This document shows, piece after piece, positions 1 to 10,713 of a DNA stretch of 32,730 nt. The notes below the pieces were generated by a model. It searched no databases and was not told where the DNA came from. It was given only the letters and a program-made list of their open reading frames with translations. The stretch comes from Cyclostephanos tholiformis (lineage: Eukaryota; Bacillariophyta; Thalassiosirophyceae; Thalassiosirales; Thalassiosiraceae), in NCBI GenBank assembly GCA_036939975.1, contig JALLPB010000021.1, positions 1-32,730 on the forward strand, written 5' to 3'. Every line of letters starts with the position of its first letter. Positions within the stretch are counted from its first letter, which is position 1. Position numbers and translations under genes: made by a program.

Positions 1-88
1 TACGGAGGGATAGTTTTTTGTCCCGCCAGAACGGACTTAGCTGTTAAGCTGTTAATCCCCGGTTTTTACGGTATTATGATGTGAAGCC
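1..88 (+). repeat. Candidate transposon terminus at the window end
   Basis: The window opens with tacggagggatag, a compact start resembling the terminal inverted repeat of a cut-and-paste DNA transposon. An 8-bp tandem (agctgtta twice) follows near 40-56. The only matching inverted copy is the mirror at the other end, so a true TIR cannot be separated from the palindrome. No second copy was seen within the arm. Confidence 0.25.
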
Positions 89-414
89 AAAAAGAAATTA
101 ATAATGAGGTTGAGGGAAATGAAGGGGAAGCCCCCCATTTCTTCTCAATCCTCGTGCCATTGTCATCTCTCCTCTCTACAATACATCTATATTAATTAAT
201 AACTAAAATAATTCGCCCTCGTCCGCGCAGTCTCCCCCTCATCATTGTCGTCATCATTCATCTTCATCATCGTAGCCATCCTGCACCAGTCGATCCCGTG
301 GCGGGAGCGGGGGGGTGGGATCATCATCAGCCCATCATCATCATAGTGGTCGGACATCACGACTTGAGGGCATTGGTGGAGTCATCATGACCATGATGTC
401 CCCTTGCTGCCACA
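89..414. other. Non-coding, CAT/GAT-rich low-complexity stretch
   Basis: An A/T-rich first half (attaattaataac near 191) is followed from about 240 by repeated atcatc/catcat triplets and a G-run near 304-319. No convincing gene is present. On the opposite strand a short acidic/proline frame can be read (ADDDPTPPLPPRDRL), probably a product of the triplet composition. Confidence 0.5.
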
Positions 415-1056
415 ATGATTATGACAAGCACTGCCATGGGAGGGAAATGCGATGACCGCAACGATAATGACATGAACGGTGATGCATCATGTCATTTGAG
501 GCCACCAAGGACGGTGATTCCGAGCATCATACCATCCCGACTGGTGGAGACTCTCAACCTTGTACCCCTGATGGAGCACGTGTTGCATTACGTGTGCACA
601 AGGTGGGGCAGAATGGCAATAACAGGCCTGGTTGGTCATCCTACTACTGCTACCACTGCCCAAATGTTGCAATTCAAGAATCGAGGGGGGATGAATATGA
701 AAATGATGTCATCCCTCCTCCCTCCATCCCCCCCCACTGCTATTGAGGGAACGGTTGAGAATGCTCAATACACAATATTGCTGTTGCCAAGTTTTGCAAA
801 TGGCCACTGGAGAATCAATGACCTTGGCAGCATTGATGCTGAGTCGTCTTTTGATTGCATCTTGCCCCTCAGCAATGAGAATGTAATGCCGGGCAATGAC
901 GATGTCGTGCGCATCGTGCTCGACAATCCGAGAATGCTTGTGCTTAGTCCGAACTGGGGAATGTCGGTTCATGAGGAGGGACATGACGTGACTGCCACTG
1001 TTGCTGCCCCTCCCTGTACCGCCACCATCAACATTTATTACGATGAATTTGAATGA
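415..1056 (+). pseudogene. Uncertain decayed coding region with CxxC zinc-ribbon-like motif
   Basis: Two overlapping plus frames look partly coding. One (489-746, 85 aa) contains GWSSYYCYHCPNVAIQ, a CxxC knuckle like half of the small zinc-binding domain at the C-terminus of piggyBac-type transposases. The other (415-1056, 213 aa) carries a further cysteine (HYVCTRWG, about residues 58-65) just upstream, so a frameshift may have split a four-Cys ribbon. No DDE catalytic region was found nearby. The 213-aa frame lacks recognisable domains after residue 110, and Met/Asp/Thr-rich stretches reflect triplet composition. It may be a transposase tail, or simply an open frame in low-complexity DNA. 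Confidence 0.3.
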
Positions 1057-1183
1057 TACAATGTGCAACTACTATGATGAAGAATACAAATTGTCAAGGT
1101 CAAGGCTCAAATCATACATGCAGAATTACATGTACCGCCCTATGCCCCTATCATGAGGATTTTATGAGGAATCCAGAAGGATC

Positions 1184-1640
1184 GTGCTAGGGCAGGGTGA
1201 TGATGTAAACAACAGCAACTTGAGGAGAGGTGTCATCATTGACAACAATGACCCCCACTACTATGGTGCCGTACACCTGCGATTGTTGTCCTCATGGTCG
1301 CAATGGCAGTTGTTGGTGCATCTGCAAGAATGGCAGGATCCATCATCATGTACAACATCGGCAGGCCAGTGGAAGACAATATCATTGTCATCGTTGTCGT
1401 CATCACAACAGTCACATTGGTCGTCCTCAAGGGCGATGCATCTGTGGTTGCATCTGCAATGGCGGGATCCATCATGTACAATGTCATCGTTGAAGGTGAT
1501 GTCATGAACACAACAACAGGGTAGGAGGGGGGAGGGGTCATCATCAGGTGCGCAGTTGTCATGACAACAACAATGACATAGATGGGATCAGTCGGACGGT
1601 ACGATGTTGGATCAACACATGCAGAATGGGTCAAATACAA
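1184..1640. repeat. Low-complexity segment with an internal near-duplicate and Cys-rich frames
   Basis: Two copies of a roughly 45-bp unit lie at 1315-1360 and 1446-1489; both contain gcatctgcaa followed by ggatccatcat and tgtacaa. Several frames stay open on both strands. One plus frame (1294-1524) is hydrophobic with an internal repeat (MAGSIIMYN, then MAGSIMYN). Another (1230-1493) is Cys/His-rich, and a minus-strand frame is also Cys/Asp-rich. Openness in so many frames suggests biased triplet composition rather than a gene. I cannot choose a coding frame. Confidence 0.45.
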
Positions 1641-1708
1641 ATAATAGTAGGTACTAAAATAATATTATGCAAGTTAACACACTATTGAATTTAGTTCCCA
1701 TCATTTTG

Positions 1709-2521
1709 TCATTTCTTATTGGGGGTCTCAACTCCTGTCATATTATCCAGCATGTTCTGTTGGTCTCCATTGTCATGGTTATCACCAACAGTGTCATCAG
1801 AATCAGACTTGAGTTGATCTTGATCAATTTTAAAAGCCTTGTTGGGCCTGAGTTTCTTTGGAGCCTGTGTGTTGGACCAGGCAAGGCATGATACACCTGA
1901 TGACAGTGTTGTACTTGGTGTGGTTGGAGCTCCTTGCTTTCAAGGTATTCTTTGACTTGAACCTGAATTCCTTGGTCTCAATGGAATTTGTCACTTCGAC
2001 TGGAAGCTTAACCAAATGGGCCTTTTCCTGGCTGGGAAACATGAGCTTAGCCAACTTGTAGTTCTTGTGAAATGATTGCATGATGTTATTCTGTGCAATG
2101 ATGCATGAGTCATCCATGTTGTACTCATCCCCCAAACTCAGCTGGAGACAATTTGGGAGAAAGAACATCTGTGGATTTGCACAAAGGAGCTGCAAAGTCT
2201 TTGAATTCTTCAGGGAGATTAGATACTCTGGGTTGTCCGGATCGTTGAAACCTTTTTGGTAGAACTCAACCTCAACCAAGTCCTTGAAGTTCTTTGTGTA
2301 CAGTTTGATGATGTTGGAATGGAATGAGGCAAAAGAGATTATGCTGACTTGATCCTTCTTGTTCTTGCAAGTCATTGTCCAGAAGCAGATAATGGTTTCT
2401 GGATGGCAGTCTTCATTGTCTTGGCATCCTTCTTCAAGCACATGATGTCTTTATTGTCTTCATTGTAATCCTGATCTTCATTGATGTCATTGTTGTCATT
2501 GTCACAGCCATCCTCAGATTC
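1709..2521 (-). pseudogene. Mirror of the acidic-ended unknown gene
   Basis: Same three-segment structure as 30210-31022; the core frame is 1830-2441 on the minus strand. Confidence 0.45.
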
Positions 2522-3102
2522 AATCAACAATGTGGATCATGGATCAGAGAATGATAAGAAGGTTAAAGTACTACAAGAGGCCAAAAAGACAAGAAAAAAT
2601 GCAAATGATGAAGCAGACCTCAATCTCCACTTCTCCCCTGATCCATAAAGCAACTGGTCAACCACTTGGTCTTTATGGATTCCCATTTACGTGCAATACT
2701 GGAAAAATGGTTTGGGGTCAATATTTGATAAATAAATAATCATGTGCAAGGTTTGGGACAATTTCTTGAAGCTGGTTCAAGTGTACAAGTGGTGGGGATA
2801 GCTAGGGCCTCCTATCCCCAAAAATGTGCAAGCTTTAATGGGCGATATAACCTGTCAATCCTAGACTACCTACATACCATGAGGGAGGAGTAGTGGAGTG
2901 ATTTCAAACCCAGATTTCATCTCCATTTGTGGCAAGGCAGGGGCTTTGTTTCATGCTGATACTGATTGCTGACTAATGTAAGAATTGACAGTGGTGTGGC
3001 GCATGTTGCAGAATTTCACTTTTTGTGCCCCAAATATGCATGTACAAAATGTCTGTAGAAAGCAATGATTCCAAAAATCATCACACTTGTCAACAATGAT
3101 CT
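2522..3102. other. Mirror intergenic stretch
   Basis: Reverse complement of 29629-30209. A 69-aa plus ORF at 2530-2739 overlaps the charged frame but shows no domain. Confidence 0.4.
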
Positions 3103-3505
3103 TGCATTACCTCGGCTGAGAAGTAAGCAACAATCAAAAAAGTGAAGACTGAAGAATTATGAGCTTAGAGTATATGTTAAGATCATCTACATTATAGTCT
3201 GTGAAGAGATTCCCAGGGCAAATGTGTGGTAGGCATCTGGCCTTACCATTTACTATAGATGTACATAGAGAGGAACTCCTACTTAGCATGGCCAGGGGTA
3301 TCTAAGGAGGGTAGTTAATAGTACTTTAAAATAGCCAATTAGTTCTAATACCTTAGCAGTTGATCAGGCTACAAGGTACTAACTAATTATGGGCTAGCTG
3401 ATCACCGCTGGGCTTATGCCTCGGGGCTGCATCAGCATGCAGGATATTCAGTCATGTGCATGACTGCCCTTCTGTATCTATGCATACATACGGCTTGGTA
3501 CTGCA
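3103..3505 (-). repeat. Mirror 3' LTR
   Basis: Reverse complement of 29226-29628. Confidence 0.75.
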
Positions 3506-3514
3506 CTCTTCCCC
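3506..3514 (-). promoter_or_regulatory. Mirror polypurine tract
   Basis: ctcttcccc on the plus strand, the complement of the tract at 29217-29225. Confidence 0.65.
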
Positions 3515-3643
3515 ATTAAGATAAACCCCTGGTTTATAACCCGAATCCTCCAGTTAGGCTTGGTGAAAGGAAAAGCTCTGAAAAACCTTTCTGACTATCT
3601 GCCATTAGGTCAGTGTGTCACATCACTGGGAAAGTTAGCAGAA

Positions 3644-4671
3644 TTATTCTTTATATTGTCTTATATTAATGCGCTCAGTGACAACCTGTTGGCGCTCTAT
3701 TGTCAGCATACCGTTTACATGTGTTTGAGCCACCCTAGATGGACCACTTGTCCAAGGGCCTAATTTAGTTGGTTTGAACTGCTTCTTTAATATTCTATTG
3801 CCAAACACATAATCATATCTGCAGCATTTCTTATTCTCATGCATTAGGTTCTCATTAACCAAGTGCTCTCGTCTTTGTGTGAAGGTGTGCCAGTCGGCAA
3901 TCAATGGTATATTTAAAAACATGTCTCTGTTAAAGACTAAGCTACCGGGGCTACTACCCAGGGTAGAATGTGCACGTGCACACATGGCATGTATCATGGT
4001 AGACAATGCTTTGTCAATAAATTCTCTAGCCCTTGCGCCCGTAACATGCTGTGGCAGCTGACCATGTAGAAGTGTCCTCAACACATTTCCTACTGTTTGA
4101 TGCATGCACTCACATATCGCATTGGCTTGTGGGTTCTTACTGGTGGTTGGAACATCCTTAATTCTACAACCTTGAAGCAAAAACTGGAACTCTGGTCCAA
4201 TGAATTTGCCTCCATTATCATGGATACATTATGCTGGCCACAGATATCATTATAGCCAGACTTGTGCAAATTTGCGGGCAATGGTAGCTGATGTTTTATT
4301 TTCTATTCTGACAAGCTCTACTAAATTAGAGACTGTGTCAATCATAGTTAGGCATTAAACTCATATGGTTTATCTCTGACTTGGATTGTCCAAGGTTCTT
4401 TCAGATCAACTGCACATTCTTCAAATGGCATGGAATGTATCTCACATTCAGGTAGGTGTCCATACCCTTTGTTTTGTAGGTCCCGATGATAATATCGAGA
4501 GCTATTTTGAATATGTAGGCATTTACTGCCTGGATGGCCTGTGATCTTGTGGAACCAACAAATAGTTGGTAGCAACATAGATCTAGGCAAAGCTATTTTC
4601 CATTTAGCCGGAGGGTCTTCTGGCTTAACATAGCATAGAACATCATCTACTGTGCTGATGCTCTTGCATAT
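3644..4671 (-). pseudogene. pol: Mirror gypsy integrase
   Basis: Reverse complement of 28060-29087; the open C-terminal part is 3644-4180 on the minus strand. Confidence 0.9.
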
Positions 4672-5331
4672 TTAGCAATCAGAATACTTTGTTGCCTGAT
4701 TCTGCAACTTGTTGTCAGCATCTTGCTGTTCCTTGATTGCATCCATGTCTAGTGGATTGTCAATTGCTGAATCTGGCAGAAGGTTGAGGTAACACATGCC
4801 CCCCTCCATCATTTCCTTATCCTCTGTGAATGAGAAATGGCAATCGACGGAGTCAGTCTCTGACACTGGCGCAGTGGTTGGCTCGAAAGTTGGACGGCAG
4901 CCGTTTCTATGGTTGTGGGGCATGTCTTCCTTCCCCACCATAGCCAAAAGCATGGTTTCCTGCATTGGCATGCGTGAAAATGTGTCAGCAATGACATAGT
5001 TGGGCCCTTTGATATAGTGCAATGTGGGGCCATACTCATCTACGTATGAGATCCATCAGAGACGTCTTTGTGACGAGTCTCCAAGGTGAAATATGTTTTT
5101 GTGGTTGGTATAGATGTTAATCACAGTGCCAAGTAGCACAGACCAAAATTCTTTCAAGGTCGAATCAATTGATAGGAGTTCCTTATTAATTGTGGAGTAA
5201 TTGCATTGAGCACTCTTAGGCTTCTTGCTATAATAGGCCACTGGCTTACCCTTTTGCATAATGCAAGCCCCAAGTTGGTAATCCAAAGCATCCGAGTAGA
5301 TGTCAAATGGGATTGTGGTTTGGGTAGGCAC
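4672..5331 (-). pseudogene. pol: Mirror RNase H and tether
   Basis: Reverse complement of 27400-28059. Confidence 0.85.
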
Positions 5332-6443
5332 AGAGTACCTCTGTTGCCATCAGGGCTTTCATCTGTTTGAAAGTTGCTTGTATGGCCTCGGTCCATACAA
5401 ACTTGGGTTGTTTGGTGCCCTTCTTGGGTGCACCCGTCTTCTCCATGAGGGGAGCTAAGATATGAGCCCTATGTGGCCACATGTTGCAATAGTAGTTTAC
5501 CATGCCAATAAAGCCTCTTAGTTGCTTTGAATTGGATGGCGCGTCCATTTTAAGGATTGCTTCAACCTGTTTCTTCCAAGGTTTTAGGCCGGTTGGTGTT
5601 AACCAGTAACCAAGCCAGTCTGTCTCCTTGACAGCCCAGTCACACTTCGGCAAGTTGACTGTGAATCCATTTTCCTGTAGTTTCTGCAGGATTGTGTGCA
5701 GTAGATTCATATGGTGCTCCCAAGTCACAAAGAATGCACCTATGTTGTCAATATAGACTTCTGTGTCTTTGACACATCAGAAAATGTTTTCCATGGTCTC
5801 CTGGGCAAAGTCTGGGGATCATTTGAGTCCCATAGGCAACATGTTTTATCTGTACTTGCCAAAGGGTGTTACAATGGTCATGAGGTTTTTCGACTCCTCA
5901 TCCAGGAACCCTTCATGTAGACCCCCTAATCCAGCTCAAAGGTGTAGCACTGCATCAAGATATCTATTTTAGTGAAAAAGGAGTAGCCTGCTCTCTTTTT
6001 CAAGATGTCTTGAATTATGGGTAGCAGATACTGTTTCCTCAGAACTACCTTATTCAGTTTGCACAGGTCACTGACCCAATGCACTTTCCCATCCTTCTTA
6101 GGTGTGATGAATGTCAGTGAGCCCCATTCGCTTGCACTGATTGTTGATAGTACTCTGATGAAGACTAAATGATTGAGCTTGCTATCGCATAGGTCTGGCA
6201 TGCTTTGGCTTTGCACCTGACATGATGTCTATGTGGAATTTTCAGTGTGGATAAACTCCAAGTGTGCCATCAAATAGCTTGGGGAAGCCTTTGAGCACTT
6301 GGTGCAGATCCTCTTTCTGAGTTGCACTGAGGTGTGTACATTTTTTGACTACCTCTGAGATGCTCTCCTTCTCATACTTGGCGCCCAAGATCTCGGTGGC
6401 ATAGCAGTCTGGGTCATACCAGTCCCTGCCAAAGTTGTTCATC
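5303..6443 (-). pseudogene. pol: Mirror gypsy reverse transcriptase
   Basis: Reverse complement of 26288-27428; YIDN lies at 5744-5755 on the minus strand. Confidence 0.9.
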
Positions 6444-6617
6444 CTTGCGATGTACTTCAAGGACTTTGGCCATGGCAAGATAATCACTGTTATCCAAGTG
6501 TTTTGGATCTTGCCTGGGCAACTTACTATCAAACCATTCTATGATTCCTGAGCTGTATTTGATGTCAATGCCACTTTTTGTAAGGAAGTCAGCTCTTAAT
6601 ATTAGATCATATCTAAT
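6414..6617 (-). pseudogene. pol: Mirror protease C-terminal remnant
   Basis: Reverse complement of 26114-26317. Confidence 0.7.
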
Positions 6618-7231
6618 CTTGGATCAAAAAGCACTTTCAGCAGGGTCCAGGAGATAGTGTCGCACACCATGATACTCAGTGGTGTGAGCCTTGCTTTGTT
6701 GGGAAAGATTGCTCTGATGTCCTGGTGGTCATCAGCTTTGTCATCGGCTTCCAACACAGGGAATGCATACTTGACTCTTGGGTTGGTTAAAAGGGGAAAA
6801 AGGACTGAACATTCGTCAATGTTTTCCATCAAGTAATCATTGTTTATTTTTTCCTTACCACAGAGTGGTGGTGAGCTGCTGCCATCTTGGCTGCCGGTTT
6901 GGTTATTTTCAATGTGGGTAATACTATCCAAGTGGGGTGCATTCCCAGCAAAAAAGGCAAGAGGATTGTTATTCTCAACCAATCCTTGACTAATTTTAAG
7001 TCCTAAATTTTGACTAACTAATTTTTGACCAAGCCTATTTTTTGCTGGTACAGACCATCGTTGGACAACCAAAGGATCCCCGTTGTCAAGGAGCTTTGCC
7101 ACCTTGGTAAAAAGGGTCTCTTCATCATTGCTGTAGACTCCATAGTCATCCTCGTTGGATTTGACAATCTTGCACCTTGCAGGGGACAACGCGGCAACAT
7201 GTTTTTGCTTTTTTGCAGGTGGGGCCATCAC
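6602..7231 (-). pseudogene. pol: Mirror linker/protease start
   Basis: Reverse complement of 25500-26129. Confidence 0.6.
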
Positions 7232-7403
7232 AACCGCAAAGTATCATGCTCGCCCTCACTGTCGCTCCTGTCATCATCACTTGCAACCCTTTTTTTGGCA
7301 CCGTTGTGACTATCACATCGGTGCTTGTCCAGAAGTTGTCAATTGCATGCACTTTGTCACGCAGGCATCTTTCGTGATTGTCACGGATGCCTTTTTCATC
7401 TTG

Positions 7404-7583
7404 TCAGCACTCGTCATGCCATGCCCATGGCTTCTTTGACATTGTCGTTCGACAATTGTCCCTCTTGCTGTGCTTTCTACACTTGCCCATTGCTTTGCAG
7501 TCGCCTTTTTTCTGATTGTTGCATTCATTGCATCCAAACTGGCATCCACTGCAGCCATGATTGCGTCCGTTGTGAGTCAATTG
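7404..7583 (-). pseudogene. gag: Mirror Cys-rich nucleocapsid-like segment
   Basis: Reverse complement of 25148-25327. Confidence 0.55.
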
Positions 7584-8426
7584 TCACATTGCATGCGCTC
7601 CCAGAGCCCACATAGCATGTAGCTCATCTTGTTCCTGTTGTGCTTCTCACATATATTGTTTGCAACGTGCTGCTTAGTGCAAAGGCGCAGCCAATTCATC
7701 TCAGCATGCTTGAGCATCCCATCAATCTTTTTCTGCACAAAAAGCGCCTGAAAATAGTCAGTGAGACTTTTGATGGTCTCATCGCAGAGACTCTTCCCGC
7801 TTTTGACATACCCTCCACAGTCCGCTTTGTGGAATGTCATGTAGTACCACTGAAGCATGGCCTTTTCATTTGGCTTTGGAATCTTGCCGGCGGGGAGTTG
7901 TTCCACAATGCAGAGCATTTCTTTGAAATGCCTCACATGCTCGCGTGGTGGCATCAAAAGGTCCTTAATAATATGATGGTTGCCTCCTGGCGCTATGTAC
8001 ATATGTTGTAAGTTGTGCAGAATTTTGCTGTTGATGACTTTTTTCACAAATAGCTCAACAGCTTGGCAGAATCTGTCTTTGTCGAGTTCAAACCCAATTT
8101 TTGGGTTTTCATTTGCTCTCTCCCGGAGAAGCAGCGGGGAGGTTGTCTGCCACAACCTTGCACCAGGCAGTCCTGTAGCTGCCCGCAAGAACATTCGCAA
8201 ACTTTGAAAATGTCTCATCCCAGGACCAGTCCAATGTGGTTCCTCCATGCATAAAATCATGCAGAGTTTTCTCATAAAAAAACTCTAGGCCCAGCAAGCC
8301 ACTGTCAAAGTGGACTTTGGCCTTTCCAGCTTTCCCTGAAAACTTATACTTCTCAGGAAGCCTCATTTTGTCATCCCAGGTCCTCCCTAGGAGAAAGATG
8401 GGTTCCTTTTCATAAATACTTGCCAT
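7577..8426 (-). pseudogene. gag: Mirror gypsy gag
   Basis: Reverse complement of 24305-25154. The first frame is 8109-8426 and the second ends at 7577, both on the minus strand. Confidence 0.7.
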
Positions 8427-8488
8427 CTTGGCTTGAAGTATTGTTGGTCCTTTTGCTTTCTCTTCTAGAGGTAAAGCTGTAATTACAG

Positions 8489-8861
8489 TGCACTACCTTG
8501 GATGAGAGGGGCACAAAAGTAGATTTTAAAAGATGAAAAAACTAAAATGAATAAATTGTGTGCTTAGAGTAATATTTGGATTATCTAACTTATAATCCTT
8601 GAAGAGTTTCCAGGGCTGCTGCTGACTCAGCATTATACATAGGTGGGGCTCCTACATACCTTGATTAAGGGTATGTATGGAGAGTACTTAATAGTACCTT
8701 AGAATAGCCAATTGGGATTAATATGCTAGCACTCTGGCTATAACAGTATCAAGCACTTCAGGCTAGCTGATCACCACTGGGGGCTGCATCAGCATGCAGG
8801 ACATTCAGTTGTGTGTGTGACTGCCCTATTGGTCTATGCATGCATACGGCTGAGTACTGCA
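8489..8861 (-). repeat. Mirror 5' LTR
   Basis: Reverse complement of 23870-24242. Confidence 0.75.
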
Positions 8862-9156
8862 GCCATTTGAGCCACTATTGAGTAGGACTATGAGTATCTT
8901 TTCCTTGGCGGCCTTTTTGCTACTTTTGTGATAGTGGGCATGGCCATACTTGGCTATTGACACTACTGCCATCACCACCCCCTTTTCATTTATTTTAGAA
9001 GGGGGTGAGAGTTCAATTTTAGTATTTTACGGTGAGCAATTTTACTGGTCACAGTAGTTTTAATCGGACTGGAGGGGGTAACACATATTTCTTATTTAGA
9101 CTTTTTGCTGCTACTGGATCCTACAGTACTACCATTATTAATACAATAGCCATGCC
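8862..9156. other. Stretch between gypsy 5' LTR and TIR element
   Basis: No gene is recognised. Near 9134-9157 the motif attaatacaatagccatgcc resembles the inside of the adjacent repeat (9331-9353 and 13929-13950), so part of this stretch may be a scrambled piece of the same element. Confidence 0.4.
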
Positions 9157-9641
9157 ACAGGGGAGCACATGTTGCTTATTTTGGGGGCAATCATGTTGGG
9201 AGGAAAAAAAATGAAATTAAATGGATGAGTGTACTAATTAATTATTTTTGTAGCCGATTTACAGAATTAAAAAAATCTTTCATCGGCATTCTTTACCAAT
9301 GCATTGATAAGAGGTTGCCACGAGAGGGTGGCTATTAATATAATAGTCATGCCACTAGATGCAGCGAATGGCCCCACAATGATGGCATTCAATTTTTTGC
9401 ACAAAGTCTTTTGGTACTCTAGAAAAAGTAGATAAATAAGTACAATTATTACCATTAAACTCCATGCCTATGAATTCCCACGTGTAGAGAATCCTTATTA
9501 CTGTTTTTGAGGCCTCAAAAAAATGTTACTGTCATCAAAATAACTCTGAAAAAAGAATTATTCATGAATCCTCAGAATCCTGAAAAGTACTTGATTTCAC
9601 AAAAGCAAAACAGAAATACTAAAAAGGTAATTAACAACCTA
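9157..9641 (+). mobile_element. Right part of a TIR DNA transposon (MITE-like), copy 1
   Basis: The segment 9157-9478 is a diverged direct copy of 13753-14072 (shared gcacatgttgct, atggatgagtgt, aataagaggttgcc, atggccccac, atgatggcattc). Beyond it the element continues to an end gtaattaacaacc at 9627-9639 followed by TA. That end is the inverted form of ggttgttaattac at 13084, so the two are probably opposite ends of one family with short TIRs and a TA target. It has no transposase. Its left end is not recognisable. Confidence 0.55.
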
Positions 9642-10389
9642 GCCCTTAGGTTAGCTTATTTTTACAAGATTTCCAAGGTGATACTAATGGTTTTTTTTAA
9701 ATAATATTGTGACTTAACTAAGTCATTAGATCAAATTTCATTCTTAGTCCTACCTATTTAAAGGAGGCAGCAACAAATATCTCAAATCAATTCCTACAGA
9801 TGTGAAGTGTTCAAATTTTTTCAGTTACATTTTTGGATGGGTGCAAAGCATAATTTTTTCTCACAATTTTCAAGTGAGAAAGAATTATGCTTTGATAAAA
9901 TTATGAGAATATTAAGACTACTTTTAATGAAACTTTTGTGTCGATCCGTAGAATTCCTTACATGGGAATTCAGTATACTTTTGTGAGAAACACCTGACTC
10001 GGTGGTACGTAGAATCCTTTGATTCTACGAAGGAATTCTGTATACGATGTGGCAAATCTGCCGACACACTTAGATCATTTATCTGTCCCTCAAGATAGAT
10101 AAGATCTCTGGTTCAAGATCGGTGTGCAACCGTCTGTCTGTACTTACATCAGAGACTTGCTTATAGCGAGTCTTGTGCCGTTTAGCGATATATTCGCTAA
10201 CTATCTCTTTTAGATAGAATGGCCTATGTCAGGTATACATGGAATTAGATATTTTTATTAGTAGTATGAATGTAATCTGAATATTATAAGTAATTCTACA
10301 TGAAAATACTAATTTGATAAAGTATGAATATGAAGAGCTATCCACAATCAAAGAAGGACTCAGGTGCATTCTCAACAAAGCTTTTCAGC
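9642..10389. repeat. Non-coding stretch with a dense hairpin cluster
   Basis: Successive inverted repeats lie at 9844-9864/9874-9894 (20 of 21 pairs), 9938-9943/10062-10067 (gtgtcg/cgacac, enclosing others), 10008-10016/10021-10029 (cgtagaatc/gattctacg), 10182-10188/10194-10200 (ttagcga/tcgctaa) and 10201-10206/10212-10217 (ctatct/agatag). Near-direct gaattcagtatac and gaattctgtatac sit at 9966 and 10034. No ORF covers it. It could be a fold-back or MITE-type element, a solo LTR, or a structured RNA; nothing decides between these. Confidence 0.6.
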
Positions 10390-10713
10390 CTAAGCCAATT
10401 TCAATGCAGCATCTTGGGACATCCCAATTGAAGTGGATTCCCAGTCAACCATGTTCTTGATGATCATCTTTGAGATGTTGGTTGTGCTGGCCAACAAATT
10501 ATCAAGCACGCTCATTGCTGCCTGCTGGGAAGCAGGAGATCCATCAAGAAGATGGCCAGTCAACCGATGCATTGTGCGTGCAGTGAAGGAAAGCTGAGAC
10601 TGTGCACTTTCTCCCAATGTTATTAGTTTGTGGTTGTGCACTGTTAAGTATTTGAGGTAATTAATAATGAAACTGATGGCATTTTTCCTGAGAAATAGTG
10701 TATGTTTGGTCAT
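10390..10713 (-). CDS. Mirror of the 107-aa orphan ORF
   Basis: Reverse complement of 22018-22341, same translation. Confidence 0.35.
   Translation of the reverse strand: MTKHTLFLRKNAISFIINYLKYLTVHNHKLITLGESAQSQLSFTARTMHRLTGHLLDGSPASQQAAMSVLDNLLASTTNISKMIIKNMVDWESTSIGMSQDAALKLA

Larger units (their letters stand above)
3103..8861 (-). mobile_element. Mirror copy of the Ty3/gypsy element
   Basis: Exact reverse complement of 23870-29628, with the same stops, frameshifts and deletions. Two independent insertions could not share all of these, so this is one insertion later duplicated (or duplicated in silico). Confidence 0.9.

Noticed and set aside
240..400. CRISPR-like or regularly spaced repeats
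   Set aside because: Only short irregular cat/gat triplets; no repeat-spacer periodicity.
1230..1493. Cys/His-rich ORF as a metallothionein-like protein
   Set aside because: Equally open, equally biased frames occur on both strands in duplicated low-complexity DNA; nothing picks this frame.
7018..7615. Plus-strand ORFs of 66-96 aa opposite gypsy gag
   Set aside because: Shadow frames of the gag/linker coding strand; hydrophobic and Cys content follows from the complement.
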